From positions 3,157,562 through 3,221,561 of the forward strand of contig CM036624.1 in NCBI GenBank assembly GCA_020746105.1: 64,000 nucleotides of DNA, written 5' to 3'. Origin of the DNA: Trogon surrucura (taxonomy: Eukaryota > Chordata > Aves > Trogoniformes > Trogonidae). Under the pieces are notes generated by a model. It did no database searches, was not told the origin of the DNA, and was given only the letters and a program-made list of their open reading frames with translations. The position numbers and the translations under genes were made by a program. This document shows positions 1-11,200 of the stretch, piece after piece (position 1 is the stretch's first letter; each line of letters opens with the position of its first letter).

Positions 1-1229
1 CTTATACCAAGCAGTGCAAGATAACTCATTTCTTTGCAGCTGAATGATTTTTTTTTTTTTAATTTCCTCCAGCATCTTCCTTTTAATTACAATTTACATT
101 TCAAGATTCTGGAGAGATACCTGCTGCTGTTGCCAAAGGGCAACATAAGATGCAGCCGTTCCAGCACACGCTAGGGAAAGAAAGGGGCTGGTTACAGGGA
201 CCCCCACACCTTCCCTTTTTCACATAGCCCAATAAACTCCATTATAATCGATGCAGGACGCAGAAAACAGAAAAGAGGGCTAATTGAGTTTAAAAGCTAT
301 GCAGCTGCAGCCAAATTTAGGAAATGCCTCCAAGCTTGCTTGAATATTTAGTAATAAACCTAGACCACGCAGCAAACAATGTTCAACTCTACATACCCAG
401 AAGGGAGAGAAGATGCTTTTCTCCATATTCCAAAGCCCCTCCAGTATTTCACCAACGAAGTAGGGCTCTAGGGATCTGAGAATCAGCATCTCAATTTTTC
501 TGAGCCTAAAGGCAGAGCTATATACTGTTGGCAGTTACTATAATCTTGATTACAGATTTCTATTAACAGTAATACATCAACACCATCACCTGAAATCAAG
601 GCCCTGTTTAAATACGCCTTGTAAAAAAAAAGTTTTAAAAAAAGTTAAAAAGCATGAAAACCGACCAAAAGAGCACACCATTTTCAGGTTAAGCAGATTA
701 GGGAAATAGAAGTAGCTGTACAGAATTTAGAACAGAAGAGGAATGCATGTTTGGCATTCCTCTTCTGCCACAGGTGGCAGTTATAGGTAGTACCTGGAAA
801 GGTTTCTGCCCTTGATCAACTGCTCACTTGGGCATTTATAGTAATTTCAATAGTCTGTAGCGATCCTTTAAAATGAGATAATCCATAATCTGAATATCCA
901 CAGTATTTAATGGAATAATTAGCTGTGGAAGGAATCCAAAATCAGCCCTCAATCCAGTCATGAACACGTTCGAGAAATGTGAACACACGTGTGTTCAACC
1001 GTAGTAGGACAGGTTCTGAAATAATACCAGAAAGAGGGGACCAACCACAACTAAACTTATCCTCACATTCTTAGTGAGTGTTTTTCCTGAATCCAAGCTT
1101 TATTAAGCTTTTCACATCCTATAAATACAGCCCTGTGAAACAGTAGCAGAAACATCAGAGCTGAACATCCAGAAACACTCCCGTAGATGGGTTTTTCTCC
1201 TTCCCACTGTAATCGTTGCTAGAGCAAGC
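1..1229. other. Non-coding AT-rich DNA, left edge
   Basis: I see no exon, RNA gene or recognisable repeat here apart from the perfect hairpin at 733-767, listed separately. Open frames are short and show no recognisable protein motif. If the synteny inference is right, this lies in the desert upstream of the miR-181a-1/b-1 host transcript. Confidence 0.6.
733..767. repeat. Perfect 14-bp inverted repeat (hairpin)
   Basis: The left arm CAGAAGAGGAATGC (733-746) and right arm GCATTCCTCTTCTG (754-767) are exact reverse complements around a 7-nt loop. A second small inverted repeat, TGCCA-CAGG-TGGCA, overlaps its right end at 766-779. I recognise no known microRNA or MITE in it. It could be a small non-autonomous transposon remnant, a structured RNA element or chance. 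Confidence 0.75.
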
Positions 1230-1653
1230 AAGGAGCATGGTGAAGAGGAAAGGTCTAGAGAACAAGTCCTGTGAGGAGTGGCTGAAGGAGCTGGAGTTAT
1301 TCAGCCTGAAGAAAAGGAGGCTCAGAGGAGCCTTATCACTCGCTACAACTACCTGAAAGGAGGTTGTAGTGAGGTGGGTGTCCGTCTCATTTCCCGAGTA
1401 ACAAGCAGTAGCATAAGAGGAAATGACCTCCAATTGCACCAGGGGAGGTTTAGACTGGATATTAGGAAAAAGGGTTATCAGGGATTGGAACAGGCTTCCC
1501 AGGGACACAGTTGAGTATATATATCCCTGGAGGTATTTAAAAGATGTGTAGACATGGTGCTTAGGGACATGGCTTAGTGGCGGACTTGGCAGTGTTAGGT
1601 TTACAGTTGGACTTGATTTTAGAGCTCTTTTCCAACCTAAATGATTCTATGAA
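1230..1653 (+). mobile_element. CR1 LINE 3' fragment
   Basis: This is a 5'-truncated chicken-repeat-1 non-LTR retrotransposon. The + strand carries the 3' part of the CR1 pol region, including a stretch reading as CR1 'LFSLKKRRLRGAL'-like residues near 1290-1335 and the motif ACAACTACCTGAAAGGAGG. The CR1 3' untranslated tail follows and ends TTCCAACCTAAATGATTCTATGA. Many indels and stops break the coding part, and an AT-rich insertion disrupts the usual spacing near 1510-1525. The divergence indicates an old copy, probably of the CR1-Y type. The exact 5' breakpoint is uncertain by tens of bases. Confidence 0.9.
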
Positions 1654-4600
1654 TAGCAGGTTCAAATCATTGGTTTTGTTACCTTATGTGTTGCTGTAGA
1701 CACAAGCTAATTCCCTCCTTACATGGGATGCAAGATGCCATCATTATATCTTCAAATCTAAGCACTTCTTTTACTCACTTGAGCAACATGAATGCATCTA
1801 AAGACTACAATCCGTAATAGAGTTGCCCCTCATACTGTATATACACACATCACCACAGCAAAAGCATTTCAACAGATACAACATCATCAGACAGCCAGAT
1901 CGTATCCTTTCTCTTCAACAATTACAGCACTACTGCACACAGTGAAACAGAAACATCTGGAATTCTACTCTCTCGAGGGCAGCTGGGTCTGCACTGCTAC
2001 ATCAGAAAGTGAACTGTGCTCTCCTCGGGGTTTTAATCATCACAGGATATACTCAAGGGCTTTTAGCAGAAAAGTAACAACCATTTTGGTTACTGAAGGA
2101 ATTACTTGTGTACAAGGTATTTCTTAGGAAAAAGTTGTGTAAGGGTACAACATGCTCGTGTGACGTGGAGGAATTTTGCACATGCACTGTATATTTAAAA
2201 TCCAGTTGAGCACGAAGAAAAGTTCCCTTTCATTTCAGAAATTATTTCTTAAGCAGAAAAATAGTGTTATACCCAAGACTGATTTTACCAAGCCTGCCAC
2301 TAAGAAGAGTTTTTTCCACTAACTCATGTTTAGATCTCATTTAAAAAACAGTTTTGGAAAACACTAGCCATTAATTCTCTCAAGTTGTGATTCGATTTCA
2401 TGTTATTCCTCACAGAGGCTTTGTGGCAACAAGTGGAAGAAAAAAAAAATCATTTCTCTTCAGCCAAACTCTGTTAAATGACAGAGAGGGACCACTCACA
2501 ACCTTGATCCCTATCAGGAAACTGAAGCCAGGTGAGATTAACTTCTTGCCATAGCAGCTGCCATGTCCCATCTAGCTTTTTCTAGCACACATGCACACCT
2601 TTACACATTTTTCTCTCTCCTGTGCAGGTAAATCACAGAGCCATGGCTCACTAAATATTACATTACTGCTTGTTTGGCACCACAGATTCCCACAGCACTG
2701 TAGGCACTAGATACTATTCAAATACTACCCAGTGTGAAGTACACGCACACCACCCTAGCATCTCCAAATGCTCTTAACTAAATTGTTAGTTAATGCTTGA
2801 GCTTTTCAGCTTCTTCGTGCCTTTTTTTTTTCCTTTCCTTTCAGAAACTGATTAATTTTTCTGTCGATTATGTTGCTACGAGAGTTTTCAGAGCACAGGA
2901 AAGGAGATGCAACGATACTTTAAAGACAATAAATCCTTTTTCCATTCAGAGTCTTTGAAGAAGTATCAGTAATAATACTTCAGTTAAGAGACCAGTACCA
3001 GTTCATCTCCATGAAGGATATATTTTCTGATCTTGAAAGCCCAAGTTACACTGATAAAGAAATTGGAATACTGCTTCTGTTCTATTCAAGCTGATAGTCT
3101 CAGATCTGTTAACAACTAACATGGGCAAACATATGGCCATTTCTGAAATATTCTTTTAAATATTTTTAATTTCAAAGTTTTTTTTTCTGTTCTTCAAAAT
3201 CATCTGGTACTCATGCCCAATCCCTCTAAGCGTTATGAAGAACAGGAAGGCCAAGTAAGTGGGGGAAGGTTGTGCAAATGCATTGCATTTTTTTCTGGTA
3301 TTTCCCTCAAATTTCCTACTAGAACATGTTTGAACTTGAAGACCTGAAGATTATGGCTATAATATTAAAACACTGGGCTTTTCTTTTGAAGTCTGTGATC
3401 CCTCACAGGTATTTGCAGTTTGGTTTGTGAGCAGCTGTTACAATACCCCTAAGATCTTTCTGACTTAGTGTTCTTACAAACACATCCAGCAACTTGAAGG
3501 AGATTCTAGCACAGGTGATTAAGTTCTAGGTAAATTCTAGTTTTCCATGGGTTTCAAGAAAAAGGAGAAAGAATTCCTAGTCTGGCACAAGCTTTTGTGA
3601 CAAAGATGTTAGGAAAGAAATAATGATTTCTCAAAAGTTACAAGAAAATCCTAAGAATTTTGAAAGTCCCCTTCAACACTGTTTTCAGCAACTGACTTGT
3701 ATAAATTCTACATTTACAGTAGAGGCATTTCCTGTCGTCTTTATCTTCCGTGGAAAAAAAAAATAATAGAAATTGAAGCAGCAAACGTTTACCCAAAGTT
3801 CACACTTGCACATTGTGCATCTGTGTGAATAGTATAAGCCATGTGCAGAAAGACAAACATCTGTTTGCAAAGTACCAAATTTGGAAAGTTCACCACAAAA
3901 CGTTAGAGACCTCTAGTCTTTTGAACTGCGATTTTTTTTTTCAATAGTGGATACGCAATAGGCTCTTTGAATCACTGTGCTTAGCCAGAGTGAGAAAAAG
4001 CGTGGTCACACCAGGCCAAAGGCTCTCATCAGTAATGATTCCTTTGAGAGAGCAAGCAAAAACATGCAATAGGAACTGAAAAACAGAAGAGATCTTATTT
4101 CTGTCAGTCCATTTTTTGTTTCAAACAAAGACAAAGTGTAACGAAAATGAGGCATTAATACATCAGTAGGACAGTGAAAAAAAGAAACTAGCAAAAAATA
4201 CAGGAAGAAGAAATGAAGAGGAGCTAATTTTCTCAATACTTATACTCCAGAACCCAGAATTTAGACATTTTACTTTACTCCTGACACTTCCAAATAGTGC
4301 AAGGAAGGAAAATGATCTCTACAAGACAGAAGCTGGAAGCAGTGCAGTTCCCAAACGTACTCCAAAGTTATATCTCTCAGATTTGTTATTACAAGTCGAG
4401 AAAACTTAACCTTCCAAAATTTATAACTTATTCTCATGACTAAAAAGTACTGATTATGGTAGCCAAGCATAGTAGTTTAAGTGAAATCTTTCTTCACTAA
4501 ATTTCAGAAAGGAATAAACACAGACAATTGCTTTCACCTGACCAATGTACCTTTTTGCATGTTATTGACTGTTCAGATCAAGATGCTTTTCAAAACCAAA

Positions 4601-5770
4601 GGAGTCCCAAGATTTCTTTTTGCACATTCTAGTACTAGATTCTGGAAGAACCCGAGTTACGTGAATGCGCGGGATCAGTAGAAAGACATTTCGACAGTCA
4701 CAGATTTGAAAAACTCTGCTTCAAGAGTCATGCTACATGTGACATATCACATAAACATAATTCTCAATAAATAACTCCTACTAAGATTCAAAGTCTCCGA
4801 GTTTATGCAGTAGCTTTATTTTTCTTCACTTTACCTTCAGTATAAGGTAGATTCGTGTCTTATTTTCCAACAGAGAAGTACGCTTTTGGTTTTCAGTATG
4901 ATTTGCTTTTAAGTGAAAAAAGAAAAGCATATATATATATATGCACATTTACCACACTTAAAACATGAGGTTTATACTATAGAGACTGCTTTTCTGAAGC
5001 TCCCTACCTATCCCTTTAACAAGTCTTACTTTTTTAGTTCAGATTTATTCACAGAATGGAAGTTGGATTTAGACTTTGTTAGCACTGCATATTTTGGATA
5101 GAGTCCATCCACTTAGCCAAAATTGGAAACAGCTAGTATATACAAGGTATAGTTCCAGCCTTATATACAATGAACCAATTTAAAAGTAAGGAAAAGAAAA
5201 AATAAAAAGCTTAAGTGCAAATTACAAAAGCTTCATTCTTTTGTTTGCATTCTAGCAGCATAAAGAAATAATGCAACTATTAAAACCGCCTCCTGCTAGG
5301 AATGGAAGACCACTTTAAACAAGTTTCACTTACACGGCATTCCTCCTCCCCTTTTGAAATATGTGCTTTAAAAAAAAAAAAAAAACAAGCTTCACAATTA
5401 ACATATTGTACCCGTTTTGCAAGGTTCTCAAAGATCAGGAACTGTTTCTGGAAAGTCTCATTTCAATTTGGCAAAAAAAAAAATCACAGCACACATTACA
5501 CTACGGTGCCTTAAACGTTCAGCTTCTGTGAGGGTACGTGCTCACCCACAGTTGAGTTCAATGAGCAAAATGAAGTTGGTTATAATTTAAAAAAAAAAAG
5601 AGAGAGTAAGGGAAAGGACAGCAAGTCTAAAAAGCAGAGAACATTACAACAGCCGAGGGAAACAAATGAGATATTATACGCGGGCTGCAGTCACAGGACT
5701 GTGTGTAACTCCGTCACAGCTGAACACCAGGAGCTGCTGGTGAAATTAGTTCTGTGTCCTACTTCAGTCC
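1654..5770. other. Non-coding AT-rich DNA between CR1 tail and CpG island
   Basis: I find no gene, RNA or classifiable repeat in this stretch. It holds scattered A and T runs and a short (AT)n palindrome at 4927-4944. Short open frames are at chance level for this base composition. Confidence 0.6.
4927..4944. repeat. (AT)n palindrome
   Basis: GCATATATATATATATGC is an 18-bp perfect palindrome consisting mainly of an AT microsatellite, a short simple repeat likely to vary in length. Confidence 0.85.
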
Positions 5771-5773
5771 AAG

Positions 5774-5800
5774 TATAAAGGGGCATATTCAAAAGCCAAT
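5774..5800 (+). promoter_or_regulatory. Candidate core promoter elements: TATA box and CCAAT box
   Basis: TATAAAG lies at 5774-5780 and CCAAT at 5796-5800 on the + strand, directly left of the CpG island that begins near 5859. With a start site inside the island (about 5860-5900), the CCAAT box would sit at a usual distance of 60-100 bp. With a TATA-driven start the first base would fall near 5805. The two readings conflict on the exact start. The orientation agrees with the miR-181 cluster 21 kb downstream. Both motifs are short enough to occur by chance, so the support is mainly their adjacency to the island. Confidence 0.35.
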
Positions 5801-5839
5801 GAGCACAAAGAAAACACAGTCGTGACTATCCACAATGGC

Positions 5840-6115
5840 AAATTCTGTGCTGGATGTGCGAGCGGGACACGAGTTCGGCAAAACGCAAGCCGCCTCCCTT
5901 CGCCGGGGACGTCTGCAGCGGCGCAAGGCGAGCAGTCGAAACAGAAAATGTCTGTCCATGCGAGGAAAATCAAATGCCAAACCCCAAAACTGCTCTCCTC
6001 GTGGGAGAAGGGTAGCTTGGGACGACGCTTGGCACCCCAAGTCCAAAGGGCTGTTTTATCCGCATTGTAACCGCAGACCCGGAGGTTTCGCAGTATTCCC
6101 GTCTCCACGCGACTG
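5840..6115. promoter_or_regulatory. CpG island, candidate promoter or first exon
   Basis: I count 24 CpG dinucleotides between 5859 and 6111, about one per 10-11 bp, inside a strongly CpG-depleted AT-rich region. The densest part is 5859-5938. No repeat family is recognised, and open frames on both strands (about 100-135 codons) look like side effects of the base composition. CpG-dense islands that are not repeats usually mark unmethylated promoters. The island lies 20.9 kb upstream of the mir-181a-1 hairpin on the same strand side. In mammals the primary miR-181a-1/b-1 transcript also starts tens of kb upstream. A distal enhancer or a bidirectional lncRNA start are alternatives. Confidence 0.5.
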
Positions 6116-7855
6116 CTTTTTGTGCCATTAATGGCATTTAAATTATAGACCTGCTGCAGCCACGTAGTCAAAACACCCCGTCACCCGATGAGACGCTGTA
6201 TTATAATGTCAGCGTGCCTGTGTTTTAACTGTTCTTTCATACACTGTACTCCTTGTCAATCACCCTCTTTCTCTGCCAAAGAATAGATGCAAGAGACGAG
6301 TCTATCTTTAGACTCCGCTGACATTTCTTACTCAGATGGCTGCAATGCTTCATTCATCACATAGCCAAGGCTCCTGCTTACATCAACAACATTTTCAGAG
6401 GTACAGATAGTACAGAGCCAGATAAAACACATTCATGGAGAATTTAAAATTAAAATATAAGATGTTGTTAGGGAGCCAGAGAGAAATACTGTGTTTTAAA
6501 AAAAATAACTTTCACCTGATCTAGTTTTTTTGATTTTTTTTTTTAATATTAGGTGGGTTTTTTTCCCCACTTTCAGTAAAATATTCCAGGTGTACACATG
6601 TACAAGTAGATAAATACCTGCTTCTGAAAAATAGTGTTTCAGTAGAGTTATTCACAATATCAAACATTGATTAAATAACTTGCACTTTGGCAGCATCTTC
6701 AAATATATTGAAATTGTGTGACAAAATGAGACATTTCTCTTTTTAAATTATTCTAACAAGGAAGTTAAACTAGTCATATGAAGTCACTAAAAGCTAAGTA
6801 CCAAATACAGATTCTTGGCCTGCATTTAAATAATTTTTTTTTCATCTCAAAAGCCCAAAGAAAGCTGTTTCAAGGTCACAAAACCGCTTGGGGGGGGGGG
6901 GGGGGGGGGGGCATCTGCTGCTATAAGCTGGTCTGCTGCTTACAGAACTCAAACAGCCAGCTCCAGTTAAGATGAAATGCTTTGTCTAAGGAAGAATTTT
7001 CAAGTTTTCATAACTTTGTATTTTCTGCAATGTAAAGTATATGCAGCTCATCAGTTCAAGCACTCAGACCCTTAAGTTAGTGTTTCAAAGTATTCACACT
7101 ACACAAAAAAAAAAAAAGACACATTATAGTCAGCTGATATCATTCTGTATTGGCTTATTTCTTCTATCTAATGCCATACAAAAATAAGATTTTTGCTACT
7201 AAAGGTATAGTCTCAACTCAGAAGAGCTAAACATCACAAATCCACGAGATCTATTGAGCATGTTCTAAACTTGCCAAGATTATCTGGGGCAAATGGATAT
7301 ATTCAACTGTTCACCTAAACTTTTAAAATTGTTTCCACTGGGCAAGTGGGAAGAGAAAACTCAAGTACAACTTTCTTTTGAAATGTTGGTGTTATTTCTC
7401 CATAAAGCAAAGAGAATTTTATATTTTGAGTATCCTAGCTTGCTTGCTTCTTGTATTTTCTCTTCCAATGTAATGTCTTTTATTTCTCCCCTGCACTCCA
7501 TTTAGATGTCATCCAAAGCTACAATAATATTGCATTGGATAGAGGAGTATGAAAGCAAAACAAAACTCCCCTAACTATTCATTCACCCCTTCTCACCATC
7601 AAACAACTACAACAAAAAACCCACCACATCAGGCATTAGAAAAAGTTATGTGCACATATGCAGATGCTAGATGCAGGTTTTTCTTTTTCCTGAAGTGTCA
7701 GAGTAAAAAAAAATAAAAAATATTTTCTTTTTTATTATTCCTGACCTTTAGAATAGAAAGCTCAGAGCATCCTTTAGACGTACAAGTTATTCCCAAAGAC
7801 CTGAAAAAACCAAGTAGAAGTAGATCGACTTTAAAGTCTTGAGCTGTCTGAAATA
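6116..7855. other. Non-coding DNA right of the CpG island
   Basis: No gene is seen. The stretch contains a small perfect hairpin, GAGTCTA-TCTT-TAGACTC at 6298-6315, a 22-base G run at 6890-6911 (listed separately), and a 76-nt stretch with no G on the + strand at 7556-7631. The first few hundred bases may belong to a transcript starting in the CpG island, but no splice pattern could be confirmed. Confidence 0.55.
6890..6911 (+). repeat. Poly(G) tract, 22 bases
   Basis: An uninterrupted run of 22 G follows ACCGCTT and precedes CATCTGC. Such a run can form a G-quadruplex and is prone to length error in sequencing and to polymerase slippage. The exact length should not be trusted. Confidence 0.9.
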
Positions 7856-8042
7856 GCATAGAATCCTAGAATGGCCTGGGCTGGAAGGGACCTTAGAGAT
7901 CATTTTAATCCAACCTCCCTGTCATGGCCAGGGACGCCACCTCTGGACTAGATCCGGCAACACATGGGGACCGAACGGGAATCGAACCCTCAACCTTGGT
8001 GTTATCAGCACCACGCTCAACTGACTGAGCTAACTGGCCCCC
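7856..8042 (-). mobile_element. tRNA-Ile-derived SINE with CR1 3' tail (TguSINE1-like)
   Basis: On the - strand the element starts with a tRNA-like head (8041 down to about 7968). It has an A box, TTAGCTCAGTCAGTTGAG, and an exact B box, GGTTCGATTCC, and its anticodon loop reads as GAT (Ile). Cloverleaf pairing is decayed: three of seven acceptor pairs mismatch and one T-stem pair is broken, so it is not a working tRNA. After a short linker, the rest is a CR1 3' end, with TTGGATTAAAATGATCTCTA, then AAGGTCCCTTCCAGCCC and ATTCTAGGATTCTATG. Such SINEs borrow the CR1 reverse transcriptase through the shared tail. The tRNA-Ile/CR1 architecture is known in passerine birds. No convincing target-site duplication was seen. 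Confidence 0.85.
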
Positions 8043-8124
8043 CAATATCTGCATCAATGTAAGTGCCTCTGAAGAAGTTTCATCAAGACTCACAGAAATA
8101 TACTCAGAATGACTGAAATCAGAG

Positions 8125-8275
8125 AGACTCCCAAACCAACTGAGGTCAGAAGGGACCTCGGTATCTCACCTAGTGCAATGTCCTGCTCAATCCAGAGCAA
8201 AACCCAGCATTGCCGTGTGCTGGGTGCCTTGACCAGTCAATTTTTAAATATCACCTAGAATGGAGTTACTGGCTT
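8125..8275 (-). mobile_element. Old CR1 3' fragment
   Basis: Read on the - strand, this segment ends in a degraded CR1 3' region. On the + strand the landmarks are AGAAGGGACCTCGG, then CCTGCTCAATCCAGAGCAA, then CCTTGACCAGTCAATTTTTA and AATATCACCTAGAATGGAG, in the order of the CR1 tail complement. The terminal ATTCTATGA repeats are lost and there are many substitutions. It is clearly older than the SINE beside it, and its limits are approximate. Confidence 0.7.
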
Positions 8276-11200
8276 CTGCTGACGTATCAGTACTAATCCA
8301 TGTGAAAACTCTAAGCATTTCATGACAACCTTACACATAGGTTTCTGTCCCCAGCCAATGACTGAAGTGGAAGAACATCTACATTTTAGCTACAGCCTTG
8401 AACTGTTCTTCATGCTCTGTGAAAAGTAGCAGCTGTGCTATGTCAGAATCCACCCCATGGTAATTCAGTTTAGTCTAGACCTCTATGTAATAGCATATTA
8501 AATAACTTAATAATGATCACCAAATCTAGCCATGGATGATCCTTTGAAGGGGCTTTTCGTTTTTGCGTTGTTTTAATCCGTGCCTTACTAATATTTAGTT
8601 TCTTTTAAATTAACGCCGCTCATTAGAACTACCTCAAAGATTCTTCAGAAGTTGGTGCTGTCAGCCTGGGCTGGATTCATCCTAAATACTGATGGCTTGT
8701 TCTGACAATTTGATCTGAAAATCCTCCTTGCACGGAAGTAATTAGCCTTTCCTAAATTCAGCTCTAGAAGTCGGCATAAAAATTCTCATTTTTATGCATC
8801 GAGCGCAAAGTAAAGCCACACGATGCCCTTTAGAAAACCTACTCTGAAGACTTACTCTTCAGCCCAAAGCTACCCCAGGAACATCTCACCATTTATAAGT
8901 AAATATAACAAACCACCAAAAGTATCTGTTAAAAGATACTAAGTTTGATTAATTAACAACTGGAGATCTTCTGCATAGTTTGCCTTCTGCAGTTGGCTCA
9001 ATAAAGGTTTTGATCTTTGCTTTTTAAATAGAAGTAAAAATACTTATCAGACACCTGCTTGAAAAGATGTGGTGTCACATGACAGATTTAATTTGGGCTT
9101 GACCGCTATCAGGCTGTAATTTGTGTTTCAGGTATAAAATGAAAGAGCTTACTGGAGAAATACTAGAGTACCTTCCCTTCAGCCCTGCTCTGAAAGGGGA
9201 AATCATGTCCCTTTTTAAACACTGATAGGTCCTTGTCGACCTCATCAATAGGAATTTTCTAGTTATTATGCTACTGGGGAGAGAACTACATTTAAAAAGA
9301 AAACAAAACTAAGTGAGAATTATCTGTACCCGCTGCATCGCAAATCACAACCTTCAAGCTAGATCATGATGGTCAGGTCAGTTAAGGATTAAACACATTC
9401 CACTTTGTACCTTGTTATATACTTGTTTTCATATCTTCTTTGTTTTTAAATCCAAGAAAAATACCATTTATTATTTAATCTAAGAGGTATCAATGAAATA
9501 GGTATGCTACTTTACCAATACATGCATTCTTCAATATTTGCATAGAAAGACACAAAATTAAATGCTGAAGTCAGTACATTTTCAAGCAGATATCATTTAT
9601 GGAGTGCTGACAGAAACAAGCCTTCATAAAAACAATGCAAAAATGTTTTTGTTTGCTTCAAAACTACATAGGAAGTTTTTAGTCTGGGGGGTCCAACAGA
9701 CAGAAAAAAAAATATTTGACAATTAAATCCTTTTTCCCTCTTTACCATCAAAAAAGTCTCTTATACATGTGTCTCAAAGATTTATTCAGACCTTCTAACA
9801 CTTAATTGTGTTCACAGTGACCAAATTTGGAATTTTCTAATAAAATCTCTGTGTGTTCATTTGCTTTAATTTATTTTGGACACGTTTGCCTGTTTTCTCT
9901 GAATAACTTCCTTCCCATTTTTCAGCTTACATGCAAGGGTAGCGCAACTGTCTGTAATGCCTAATTTGTATATTCAAAAAAAACTTGTAGCAGGGCTACC
10001 ATACCTATGATTTTTAAATACTCTTTAAGATTTAACGATACAAAAGTCAAATTAGGATAAAATCTAAGCTACCACAGTACAGAGAGTTACCGTATCAGTT
10101 TAATAATTACTTTTATAATCAGATAATTTGCCACAGACACTCTCTAGAGTGAACGTGAATTAGTATAATCTGTGAGCTATTTCGCTGAGCTCGTCCAGGG
10201 ACCTCTTTTTAAGCTGCAGATTTTGGCCTGGCAGTTAAAATATTATCAGTTTTCATTTTTAAGTATGTACTCCTGATTTGAGAGAAATATGGAGAGCCAT
10301 ACATCAGGCAAAAGAAACCAAAAACCAACCTCAAACCTGAAAACACTTCCCAAACCCATAAACATCTATGCCTGCCTCTTGGTGTTGAAAAAGATGCCTC
10401 TATCGCCTCATCTAGGAGAAGCTTTGTGGTTGTTTTTTGTTATTGTTTTATTTTCAAATATAAGAAAACCAGGGAAAAAAAAAAAAAGAGGCGAATAGAG
10501 TGCAATGAGAAAGCCAAACCTAAATAGAGTCACATCTCTTGAATATCTATGACAAGTTTAACAAGAAACTGTATAAACAGTGCATGGAGTTATCTCCAAT
10601 TTATAATTACCAACTTGTCATAAGCCACAGACACGTCACCCCTTGCGATGCAATCTACAGTGCCACAGTTCACAACACAGAAGGATAGCTCTCGAGGCTA
10701 TTATTTCCCTTTTTTTTGTGCATTTTTGCAACGTTTCCGAGTTTCGCCATTAGAGGCCAGCTAGAAGCGTGCTTCTGTCGCTGACTAGTATTCCCCTATA
10801 AACTCTTCCTCCTCCATGAAGGAAAAAATGTAGAACAGTGCTGCAGCGGTGGTAAAAGAAGGATGGTGAAGAGAAGAAATACACAATTAGAAATAGTGGC
10901 TCTACCAGAGCTGTATTAGGCAGGATCCATCTCAGTCCTAAGAGCCCTTCAGCTGCACACCACACCTCTCACAAGAATAGGCATGTTTTTCCATGCTTCT
11001 GCACTCTCAGCCCTATTTTTACATAAGCAACATTCATTCCCCTTCGTTGCCTCAAATTAACAAATGAACAAATGCAATGAAAGGCAGCAAGATTCCTACT
11101 ACAGCACATCTTTACAATTAGTTTTTGCGAGTATCCCCAGAGGCATCTAAGGAGAGGAGTAACGAGATTAGTTTCAATTACCTGATCTTCTGAATAATCA

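Noticed and set aside
5764-6171. 135-codon - strand frame and overlapping + strand frames of 80-100 codons as a protein gene
   Set aside because: Frames open on both strands at once are a by-product of the CpG-rich composition. No known domain and no splice support.
7968-8041. Functional tRNA-Ile (GAT) gene on the - strand
   Set aside because: A and B boxes are present, but acceptor and T-stem pairs are broken and the sequence runs directly into a CR1 tail, so it is a SINE head.
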